Positions 58,031 to 64,000 of a stretch of 64,000 nucleotides of DNA are shown here, piece after piece. The position numbers and the translations under genes were made by a program. Origin of the DNA: Jannaschia maritima (GTDB lineage Bacteria; Pseudomonadota; Alphaproteobacteria; Rhodobacterales; Rhodobacteraceae); NCBI RefSeq assembly GCF_030973515.1, contig NZ_JARGZA010000013.1, positions 32,388 through 96,387 of the forward strand. Reading direction: 5' to 3'. How positions within the stretch are numbered: the first letter of the stretch is position 1; each line of letters begins with the position of its first letter. The notes below the pieces were generated by a model. It was given only the letters and a program-made list of their open reading frames with translations. It did not search any database and was not told the DNA's origin.

Positions 58031-58424
58031 ATTGCGTCGCGCGTGACGCGGATGTGGCGGCGAAGATAGTCTCGAGGACGCCGCCCAGGTTCTCGGCTAC
58101 TTCGGAGTTCCAGAATCGGACGATGCGATGACCATTGGCTGCAAGCCAGGCATCCCGCCTGCGATCATCCGGCCCACCATGCTGGCCGCCATCGATCTCG
58201 ATCACCAACCGTTCCTTCAGAATGGCGAAGTCGACGATGAACGGCCCGATGGGAACCTGACGACGCACATGCAGGCCGAACGCGGTTCGCCACGTCCGTA
58301 ACGGCTGCCAGAGCCGCTTCTCCATCTCGGTCGCGTTCGCCCGCAACGCCCGAGCACGGGCGACACGCCCGGACTCCCTCCCCCCTCGGGGGAGGGTCGG
58401 GGTGGGGGTCGTCGGCCCCGTCAT
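58005..58424 (-). CDS. DUF559 family protein (PD-(D/E)XK-like)
   Basis: Protein of 139 residues. The DUF559 core reads ATEMEKRLWQPLRTWRTAFG near 30, RRQVPIGPFIVDFAILKERL near 55, VIEIDGGQHGG near 76 and HRIVRFWNSEVAENLGGV near 98. The VDF...EIDG..H pattern is that of the very-short-patch-repair endonuclease-like fold, so nuclease activity is possible but unproven. The N-terminal PTPTLPRGGR and C-terminal PPPRGEG are translations of the cassette repeats. It sits within the fad operon in the same direction. Confidence 0.85.
   Translation of the reverse strand: MTGPTTPTPTLPRGGRESGRVARARALRANATEMEKRLWQPLRTWRTAFGLHVRRQVPIGPFIVDFAILKERLVIEIDGGQHGGPDDRRRDAWLAANGHRIVRFWNSEVAENLGGVLETIFAATSASRATQSPPPRGEG
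58376..58408 (-). repeat. Right terminal repeat of the DUF559 cassette
   Basis: Inverted copy of the left repeat, differing at a few positions (CCCCACCCCGACCC for CCCCACCCTAGCCC). It is translated as the first residues of the DUF559 protein. Confidence 0.6.
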
Positions 58425-58426
58425 TC

Positions 58427-59638
58427 CTAAACCCGTTCGATGATCGTCGCCGCACCCATGCCCGACGCCACGCACAGGGTCGCCAGCCCGACCTCGCGGT
58501 CGGCGCGCTCCATCTCGTCCAGCAGGGTGCCGATGATGATCGCGCCCGATGCGCCCAGCGGGTGGCCCATGGCGATCGCGCCGCCGTTCACGTTCAGCTT
58601 GCCGTGATCTACGTCGAAGGCCTGTATGAACCGCAGGACCACGCTGCTGAACGCCTCGTTCACCTCGAACAGGTCGATGTCGCCGACGGACATGCCGGCG
58701 TCGGACAGGATCTTCTCCGTCACGGGGACGGGGCCGGTCAGCATGATGGTCGGATCGGTGCCGATCTTGGCGGTGGCCCTGATCCGCGCGCGGGGCGTCA
58801 GGCCCCAGCGTTCGCCGAACGCCTTCGACCCGACCAGGATGCCAGCCGCGCCGTCCACGATGCCCGACGAGTTGCCCGCGGTGTGGACGTGGCGGATGCG
58901 CTCCAGGTGGGGGTACTTCATCAGCGCGACCTGATCGAAGCCGGGCATGACCTCGCCCATCGCCTCGAAGGCGGGATTCAGGCCGCCCAGAGACTGCATG
59001 TCGGTGCCGGGGCGGATGTATTCGTCGTGGTCCAGGATGGTCAGGCCGTTGACGTCGCGCACGGGAAGGATCGACCGCGCGAACCGGTCGTCGGCCCAGG
59101 CCGCCGCGGCGCGCTTCTGGCTTTCCACGGCGAAGGCGTCCGCGTCGTCCCGGCTGAACCCGTATTCCGTGGCGATGATGTCCGCGCTGATTCCCTGCGG
59201 CACGAAGTACGTCTCGAGCGCATAGGAGGGGTCGACCGCGATGGCCGCCCCGTCGGAGCCCATGGGCACTCGGCTCATGCATTCGACCCCGCCCGCGATG
59301 TAGCCTTCGCCCGCACCGCCCCGGATCTGGTTGGCGGCGAGGTTCACCGCTTCCATGCCGGATGCGCAGAAGCGGTTGATCGACAGGCCGGGGATCCGCT
59401 CGTCCAGGCCGCTGCCCAGCACGGCCGTGCGCGCGAGGCATCCGCCCTGCTCGGCGACCTGCGTGGCGTTGCCCCAGATCACGTCCTCGACCGCGTGGCC
59501 CTCCAGCCCGTTGCGGTCCTTCAGGGCGTCCAGGACGTTCGACGACAGGCGGGCGGCGGTGACCTCGTGCAGCGATCCGTCCTTGCGGCCCTTGCCGCGC
59601 GGCGTGCGGATGCTGTCGTAGATATAGGCGTCTTGCAT
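58427..59638 (-). CDS. fadA: Acetyl-CoA acyltransferase (thiolase)
   Basis: Thiolase of 403 residues that performs the last step of beta-oxidation. The nucleophilic cysteine is in INRFCASGMEAVN near 91, the second catalytic set is AMGHPLGASGA near 358 and CVASGMGAA near 388. Together with the downstream FadB-type protein it would form the soluble fatty-acid oxidation complex. It lies 22 bases after the GST gene. Confidence 0.95.
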   Translation of the reverse strand: MQDAYIYDSIRTPRGKGRKDGSLHEVTAARLSSNVLDALKDRNGLEGHAVEDVIWGNATQVAEQGGCLARTAVLGSGLDERIPGLSINRFCASGMEAVNLAANQIRGGAGEGYIAGGVECMSRVPMGSDGAAIAVDPSYALETYFVPQGISADIIATEYGFSRDDADAFAVESQKRAAAAWADDRFARSILPVRDVNGLTILDHDEYIRPGTDMQSLGGLNPAFEAMGEVMPGFDQVALMKYPHLERIRHVHTAGNSSGIVDGAAGILVGSKAFGERWGLTPRARIRATAKIGTDPTIMLTGPVPVTEKILSDAGMSVGDIDLFEVNEAFSSVVLRFIQAFDVDHGKLNVNGGAIAMGHPLGASGAIIIGTLLDEMERADREVGLATLCVASGMGAATIIERV

Positions 59639-59660
59639 GGTGGTGGGCCTCCGTTGGGCG

Positions 59661-60296
59661 TCAGGCGGCGGGTCCAGGCAGGGCCCGGGGCATCAGGTCG
59701 TAGGGGTGCTTCCAACCGGGCAGGGCGGCGATGCGGTCCAGCCAGGCGTCGATATGGGGCCAATCGGTCCGGTCGAAGCCGAACGGTTCGGGGTAGTAGA
59801 GATACGAGCAGCAGGACAGGTCGGCGTTCGTCGGGCCGCCGCCCACGATCCAGTCGCGCCCTGCCAGGTGGTCGTTCAGCACGCCGTAGGCCGCCTTCAG
59901 CCGACCCTGCGTGAACGCGATCACGGCGTCGGGGCGCTTGTCGGCGGGCAGGAAGTTCACCAGGAACCGCGTCATCCCGGCTTGCGACGACAGCTTGTGG
60001 TTGTCCCACAGCACCCAGCGCAGCACCTCGTACCGCTCGTCGCCCGCGCCGCCGAACGTTCCCGTCCGGTCGGTGATCCATTGCTGGATGGCGCCCGACT
60101 GGGACAGGCGGAACGCGCCGTCGACCAGGACCGGCGCTTCGCCCATCGGGTTCTCCGTCCGCCACGCATCGCTCCGGGCCTCGCCCGCGAAGAAGTCGAC
60201 CTTCACCGGCTCCCAGTCCAGGCCGGACAGCTCCAGCGCGAGCGCCGCCTTGTAGCTGTTCCCCGATTCCCCGAAGCAGTGCAGGCGGATCGTCAT
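59661..60296 (-). CDS. Glutathione S-transferase family protein
   Basis: Protein of 211 residues with an N-terminal thioredoxin-like domain (IRLHCFGESGNSYKAALALE with Ser/Tyr near the glutathione site, NPMGEAPVL near 50 and QSGAIQQWI) and a helical C-terminal domain (GGGPTNADLSCCSYLYYP). Located in the fad operon between a hypothetical gene and fadA, overlapping the former by 4 bases. A link to detoxifying or isomerising acyl intermediates is only inferred. Confidence 0.9.
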   Translation of the reverse strand: MTIRLHCFGESGNSYKAALALELSGLDWEPVKVDFFAGEARSDAWRTENPMGEAPVLVDGAFRLSQSGAIQQWITDRTGTFGGAGDERYEVLRWVLWDNHKLSSQAGMTRFLVNFLPADKRPDAVIAFTQGRLKAAYGVLNDHLAGRDWIVGGGPTNADLSCCSYLYYPEPFGFDRTDWPHIDAWLDRIAALPGWKHPYDLMPRALPGPAA

Positions 60297-60823
60297 TCCA
60301 CGATCTCGGTCGTGCCCAGTTGCAGCGGCACCTCGGCCAGATCGGGATAGACCTCGCGCACCAGGGCGATCTGCTGGGGCTGGTCGATCCGCAGCATGTA
60401 CCACGCCCCGTCCTCCTCCAGCATCAGCGTGGTGTTCTCGCTGCGCATGGTGCCCACGTCCGGCACGGTCATCTCGGACATCGTCGGCACGAGCGCATAG
60501 GCGCGACCCTCCGCCGTTTCGCCGAAGGTCGCCGCCTCCACGTCCATGCCGAACGCGTTCAGCTCGACCTCCGCCATCGCCCCCTCGACCGCCTGCGCCA
60601 TGGCGGTGCGCAACATGTCGGGCTCCATCCCGAACTGGTCCGCCATCGCTTGCAGAAGGGACGGGGGCATCACGTCGAGGACGCCTGCCATGTCCCCTTC
60701 GGCGAAGTCGGCCTCGAAGGCGGCGATCCGGTCGGTCACGGCCTGGCGGTCGCCCTCCGACTGGGCCAGGGCGGGCGCGGCCAGAAGGAAGACGATGGCC
60801 GCGGCGATGCGTGCGAGTGTCAT
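60293..60823 (-). CDS. Exported hypothetical protein of the fad operon
   Basis: Protein of 176 residues with a signal peptide ending ALA near residue 20. The mature part has a helical region (DRQAVTDRIAAFEADFAEGD, then MPPSLLQAMADQFGMEPDML) and a C-terminal beta-region (ENTTLMLEEDGAWYMLRID), resembling the ketosteroid-isomerase/NTF2-like or DUF2059-like layout. Not recognised further. The stop overlaps the GST start. Confidence 0.65.
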   Translation of the reverse strand: MTLARIAAAIVFLLAAPALAQSEGDRQAVTDRIAAFEADFAEGDMAGVLDVMPPSLLQAMADQFGMEPDMLRTAMAQAVEGAMAEVELNAFGMDVEAATFGETAEGRAYALVPTMSEMTVPDVGTMRSENTTLMLEEDGAWYMLRIDQPQQIALVREVYPDLAEVPLQLGTTEIVE

Positions 60824-60883
60824 GGTAGCGGTCCTCCCCGACCGGATGGTGCAGCGCGCCCGCGATGGGCGCGCGCGAGACGT

Positions 60884-62659
60884 TCAGAACGCGGTCGCGT
60901 CCAGGCCCATGATGACGTCGGGACCCGTCTGGATCCGGCCCAGATGCATCTTCGTCGCCGGAAGCTGCCGCTGCATGTAGTAGCGGCCCGTCGCGATCTT
61001 GGCTTCCAGGAAGTCGCGGTCGGCGCCGTCCTCCTTCAGACCCAGCTGCGCGGCCTTGGCCATGCGGGCCCACATCAGGCCCAGGCAGACATGCCCCATC
61101 ATGTGCATGAAGTCGTAGGATCCCGACAGCGCCGCGTTGGGGTTCTTGGGGCCTTCCTGCATGAAGTACATCCCCGCCGCCTGCAGGTCCTTGCTGGCAT
61201 CCTTCAGCGGCTCGACGAAGCCCTTCATGTCCGGGTCGTCGCCGTGTTCCTTGCAGAACGCCTTCACCATCTCGAAGAAGGCCATCACGTGCTTGCCGCC
61301 GTCCTGCGCCAGCTTGCGGCCGACGAGGTCCAGCGCCTGCACGCCGTTCGCGCCCTCGTAGATCATCGCGATCCGGGCGTCGCGCGCGAACTGCGACATG
61401 CCCCATTCCTCGATGTAGCCGTGCCCGCCATAGATCTGCTGCGCGGCGGTCGCGTACTCGAACCCCTTGTCGGTCAGGAACCCCTTAATGACCGGCGTCA
61501 GCAGGCTGATCAGCCCGTCGGCGTCCTTGTCCTGCATGCGGTGCGCCCGGTCGATCATCGTGGCGCCCCAGAACGTGAACGCCCGCGCGCCCTCCACGAA
61601 GGACTTCTGGTCCATCAGGTTGCGGCGGATGTCGGGGTGCACGATCAGCGGGTCGGCCGGCCCGTCGGGGTTCTTCGTCCCCGTCACGTCGCGCCCCTGC
61701 AAACGGTCCACCGCATAGGCCAGGGCGTTCTGATACGCGATCTCCGCCTGCGCATACCCTTGCAGGCCCACGCCCAGCCGCGCCTCGTTCATCATGGTGA
61801 ACATGGCGCGCATGCCCTTGTGCTCCTGCCCCAGCAGGTAGCCCGTCGCCTCGTCGTAGTTCATCACGCAGGTGGAGTTCCCGTGAATCCCCATCTTCTC
61901 CTCGATCTTGCCGACCGACACGCCGTTGCGCGCGCCCACGGTGCCGTCGTCGTCGACCAGGAACTTGGGCACGATGAACAGGCTGACGCCCTTGATCCCC
62001 TCCGGCCCGTCCTTGATCTTGGCCAGCACCAGGTGGACGATGTTGTCCGCCATGTCGTGGTCGCCGGCGGAGATGAAGATCTTCTGCCCCGTGATCTTGA
62101 AGGTCCCGTCGTCCTGCGGCTCGGCCTTCGTGCGCATCATGCCCAGATCCGTGCCGGCATGGGGCTCCGTCAGGTTCATCGTGCCGGTCCATTCGCACGA
62201 CACCATCTTGGGCAGCCACTTCGCCTTCTGCGCGTCCGTGCCGTGCACGTGGATCGCCGAATAGGCCCCGTGCGTCAGGCCGGAATACATGTTGAACGCC
62301 ATGTTGGCCGCCGACATGATCTCGCCCACGGCCGTGTTCACGACATAGGGCAGGCCCTGGCCGCCATACGCCTCGTCGGCGTCCAGCGCCGTCCAGCCGC
62401 CCTCGCGCACCTGGTCGAAGGCCTCCCTGAACCCGTCCGGCGTGCGCACGATCCCGTTCTCCAGCGTGCAACCCTGCGTGTCGCCGACGACGTTCAGCGG
62501 ATGCAGCACCTCGGTCGCGAGCTGGCCCGCGGCCTCCAGGATCGCGCCGGTGAAGTCGCGGTCCAGGTCGTCGTAGCCGGGCACGTCCTGATCGGCGATC
62601 GACAGGACGTCGTGCAGCACGAACTGCATGTCCTTCGTGGGGGCCGTATAGGTGGGCAT
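60884..62659 (-). CDS. Acyl-CoA dehydrogenase (long, DmdC-like family)
   Basis: Flavoenzyme of 591 residues introducing the alpha-beta double bond in acyl-CoA. The N-terminus [16 protein letters not shown] and the extra C-terminal domain are typical of the 590-residue family that includes phenylalkanoyl-CoA and 3-methylmercaptopropionyl-CoA (DmdC) dehydrogenases. FAD/substrate motifs: [20 protein letters not shown] near 158, [14 protein letters not shown], and the base-region [20 protein letters not shown] near 425. It is the first structural gene after the MerR regulator. The exact acyl substrate is open. Confidence 0.92.
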   Translation of the reverse strand: MPTYTAPTKDMQFVLHDVLSIADQDVPGYDDLDRDFTGAILEAAGQLATEVLHPLNVVGDTQGCTLENGIVRTPDGFREAFDQVREGGWTALDADEAYGGQGLPYVVNTAVGEIMSAANMAFNMYSGLTHGAYSAIHVHGTDAQKAKWLPKMVSCEWTGTMNLTEPHAGTDLGMMRTKAEPQDDGTFKITGQKIFISAGDHDMADNIVHLVLAKIKDGPEGIKGVSLFIVPKFLVDDDGTVGARNGVSVGKIEEKMGIHGNSTCVMNYDEATGYLLGQEHKGMRAMFTMMNEARLGVGLQGYAQAEIAYQNALAYAVDRLQGRDVTGTKNPDGPADPLIVHPDIRRNLMDQKSFVEGARAFTFWGATMIDRAHRMQDKDADGLISLLTPVIKGFLTDKGFEYATAAQQIYGGHGYIEEWGMSQFARDARIAMIYEGANGVQALDLVGRKLAQDGGKHVMAFFEMVKAFCKEHGDDPDMKGFVEPLKDASKDLQAAGMYFMQEGPKNPNAALSGSYDFMHMMGHVCLGLMWARMAKAAQLGLKEDGADRDFLEAKIATGRYYMQRQLPATKMHLGRIQTGPDVIMGLDATAF

Positions 62660-62702
62660 CTCGTCTCCTCCGGGTGGTGGGGGCGCGGTCCGGCGCGTGC
62701 CG

Positions 62703-63101
62703 TCAGCCCGCGCGCTTGTCGGGTTGCATCTCGGCCAGCATCGCGTCGCCGGAGGACAGCTGGTCCTCCAACTCGGCGATGGCGGCGTCCAGATCGGCCC
62801 GCTGCTGGCGCAGTCCGTCCAATCGCTCGCGACCCAGCTTCATCGCCCGGGTCAGTTGCGTGAAACGGCCGTCCCCCAGATCGTACAGATCCAGAAGCTC
62901 GCGGATCTCCTCCAACGAGAAGCCGAAGCGCTTGCCGCGCAGGATCAGGGTCAGGCGGCCCCGGTCGCGGCGGGTGAACAGCCGCTTCTGGCCGCGGCGG
63001 ATCGGGGCCAGAAGCTCCTTCGCCTCGTAGAAGCGCAACGTCCGCGGCGTCACGTCGTAGAGGTCGCACATCTGGCGGATGGTCATCAGTTCGTCTGCCA
63101 T
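62703..63101 (-). CDS. MerR family regulator, fad operon-proximal
   Basis: Regulator of 132 residues. The winged helix-turn-helix is at the start ([38 protein letters not shown]), and a coiled-coil dimer helix follows (about 85-125). There are no metal-binding cysteines. It precedes the acyl-CoA dehydrogenase by 43 bases on the same strand, so it probably controls this beta-oxidation operon, as LiuR/PsrA-type MerR proteins do in proteobacteria. Confidence 0.9.
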   Translation of the reverse strand: MADELMTIRQMCDLYDVTPRTLRFYEAKELLAPIRRGQKRLFTRRDRGRLTLILRGKRFGFSLEEIRELLDLYDLGDGRFTQLTRAMKLGRERLDGLRQQRADLDAAIAELEDQLSSGDAMLAEMQPDKRAG

Positions 63102-63181
63102 ATCACTCGTCCCAAGTGTCACAGGTCGCAGGTTTGTTTGCGTGGCACATGAGGACACCGCCGGTCGTCTACAAGACGGGC

Positions 63182-63195
63182 TGACGTTGACGTAA
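63182..63195. promoter_or_regulatory. Candidate MerR operator
   Basis: Near-perfect inverted repeat TGACGT-TG-ACGTAA (one mismatch) in the 162-base gap upstream of the proximal MerR gene. Short ACGT-based palindromes are typical operators of MerR-type fatty-acid/branched-chain regulators such as LiuR. The assignment is by position and symmetry only. Confidence 0.4.
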
Positions 63196-63263
63196 TACCG
63201 ACGCTGCGTCATCAGATGTCACGACGTCGCGTCGTTTTGAAGGGGAGGGGCCTCGCTCTGCGG

Positions 63264-63635
63264 TCAGGTGCCGCGCCCCGTGGCCACCTCGTCGCGCAAC
63301 GCGCGCAATTCCGCGATCGCGACGTCCAGATGACGGCGGCGATCCGCCAGTTCGGCCAACTGCGCGTCCGCCAGTTCGATCCAGCGGCTCATCTGCACCT
63401 TGCCCTCCGGGTCGGCGTCGTACAGCTCCAGCCACTGCCGGATCTCCTCCAGCCCGAAGCCGAAGCGACGACCGCGCAGGATCAGCGTCATGCGCGCGAT
63501 CTCGCGCGGGCCGTAATGGCGGGCGCGCCCTTCCCGATCGGGCCGAAGAAGCTCGACGTACTCGTAATGACGCAGGGTCCGGGGCGTCACGTCGAAGCGC
63601 GCGCACATCTGCTTGAAGTCCAGCCGTTCCGCCAT
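63264..63635 (-). CDS. MerR family regulator, second copy
   Basis: Regulator of 123 residues, clearly paralogous to the neighbouring MerR ([20 protein letters not shown], then ILRGRRFGFGLEEIRQWLELY, against [21 protein letters not shown]). It has the same short coiled coil and no cysteines. The two genes face the same way with 162 bases between. Tandem duplication followed by divergence is likely. Confidence 0.9.
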   Translation of the reverse strand: MAERLDFKQMCARFDVTPRTLRHYEYVELLRPDREGRARHYGPREIARMTLILRGRRFGFGLEEIRQWLELYDADPEGKVQMSRWIELADAQLAELADRRRHLDVAIAELRALRDEVATGRGT

Positions 63636-63736
63636 CGTCTTCCCGGGCCCCCCGCGTCAGCCTGACACGCCCGGGCCCGTCCTGTCCACCGCCGCGACCT
63701 TGCGGCGGGGGGCGGGGGGTGCAAAGCCGGATGCGA

Positions 63737-64000
63737 TGACTTCGAACGATCCCCGCGCCGCCGCCGCCCGCGCCTTCATCGCGGCGCTGCCCCATTGCCG
63801 CGCGCTGGGCATGGCGGTGCGCGACGTGTCGGACGGGCGGGCCGTCGTCGCGATGCCCTGGTCCGCCGACCTCGTGGGCGATCCGCGCACGGGCGTGATC
63901 CACGGCGGCGCCGTGTCGGCGCTGATGGACACGTCGGGGGGCGCCGCGGTCCTGTGCTATCCGTCCGGCCCCCTGGGCACCGCGACGATGGACCTGCGCA
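63737..64000 (+). CDS. PaaI-type hotdog thioesterase (C-terminus off the right edge)
   Basis: The first 88 codons of an acyl-CoA thioesterase-like protein. The hotdog signature GVIHGGAVSALMDTSGGAA near 53-71 holds the catalytic-type HGG and Asp. The ATG at 63737 is used because the one five bases earlier hits a stop after one codon. It is divergent from the second MerR gene and could join the same acyl-CoA metabolism. Cut by the window edge. Confidence 0.88.

Larger units (their letters stand above)
57997..58408. mobile_element. DUF559 cassette with inverted terminal repeats
   Basis: A 412-base unit between fadA and the fadB-type gene. Its ends are inverted copies of one 33-base repeat: left 57997-58030 (CCCCCACCC, TAG, CCCTCCCCCC, then GTGGGGGAGGGG) and right 58376-58408 read on the minus strand (CCCCCACCCC, GA, CCCTCCCCCG, then AGGGGGGAGGG). 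Nearly the whole interior is the DUF559 gene, which uses the repeats as its first and last codons. No transposase is encoded. Confidence 0.6.

Noticed and set aside
60320..62863. An 847-residue plus-strand frame opposite the acyl-CoA dehydrogenase.
   Set aside because: It has no family features and is rich in His/Arg/Gln, as antisense frames here are; the minus-strand enzyme is clear.

Overview
The window is chromosomal DNA of a high-GC alphaproteobacterium, most likely a member of the Rhodobacteraceae (Roseobacter/Jannaschia-like). The call rests on gene content and local order rather than any database search: the lptF-lptG-lptD block, pepA-holC, the cysG-DUF2849-sulfite reductase-cysH-DUF934-fpr operon with a divergent Lrp/AsnC regulator, a VPLPA-CTERM protein, and a roughly 590-residue acyl-CoA dehydrogenase of the DmdC-like type. 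No rRNA, tRNA, CRISPR array, prophage or insertion-sequence transposase was seen. Genes are densely packed, with many 4-base ATGA or GTGA start/stop overlaps.

Layout. 1-4.2 kb: lipopolysaccharide export genes (lptD partial, lptG, lptF). 4.3-8.9 kb: an accessory block with an ECF sigma/anti-sigma pair divergent from a secreted DUF4394 protein, then a BMP-type binding protein and an adenine/adenosine deaminase. 9-18.9 kb: housekeeping and stress genes (pepA, holC, a retropepsin-like protease, MarC, an ABC-F ATPase, ndk, a MATE pump, an aspartate aminotransferase, an XRE regulator, sdhE, an LdtR-like regulator). 19.3-27.4 kb: trigger factor, a PQQ-type sugar dehydrogenase, a periplasmic cyclic phosphodiesterase/nucleotidase, a Cys-rich copper-binding protein, the rpsF-rpsR-rplI operon, a PRC-barrel protein and YceI. 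27.5-34.3 kb: an acidic OmpA-family protein, a LOV blue-light histidine kinase, an XdhC-CoxS-CoxM cluster lacking the catalytic large subunit, and infC with a probable AUC start codon.

34.4-40.4 kb is the assimilatory sulfate/sulfite reduction operon: CysH makes sulfite, the CysI-type reductase uses CysG-made siroheme to make sulfide, and Fpr probably supplies electrons. 40.4-43.4 kb holds a 550-base non-coding stretch with repeats, then DUF6151, GlcG-like, GIY-YIG-like and ICMT-like genes. 43.5-47.4 kb has malate synthase G and a photolyase with a DUF2256 partner. 47.6-52 kb has a glutamine amidotransferase-like hydrolase and the pyrimidine/deoxyribonucleoside salvage operon cdd-deoA-deoB-upp. 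52-55.6 kb is a mixed set of small genes. 55.8-63.6 kb is a beta-oxidation operon (two MerR regulators, acyl-CoA dehydrogenase, GST, thiolase, FadB-type enzyme) interrupted by a small DUF559 cassette with inverted terminal repeats. The right edge cuts a PaaI-type thioesterase.

The most unusual items are a three-copy non-coding element built on a GTACGGGGGGT run with conserved internal spacing (11.1 kb, 40.5 kb, 40.7 kb), the DUF559 cassette inside the fad operon, the CO-dehydrogenase-like cluster without its large subunit, and the translationally coupled ICMT/GIY-YIG/GlcG trio.
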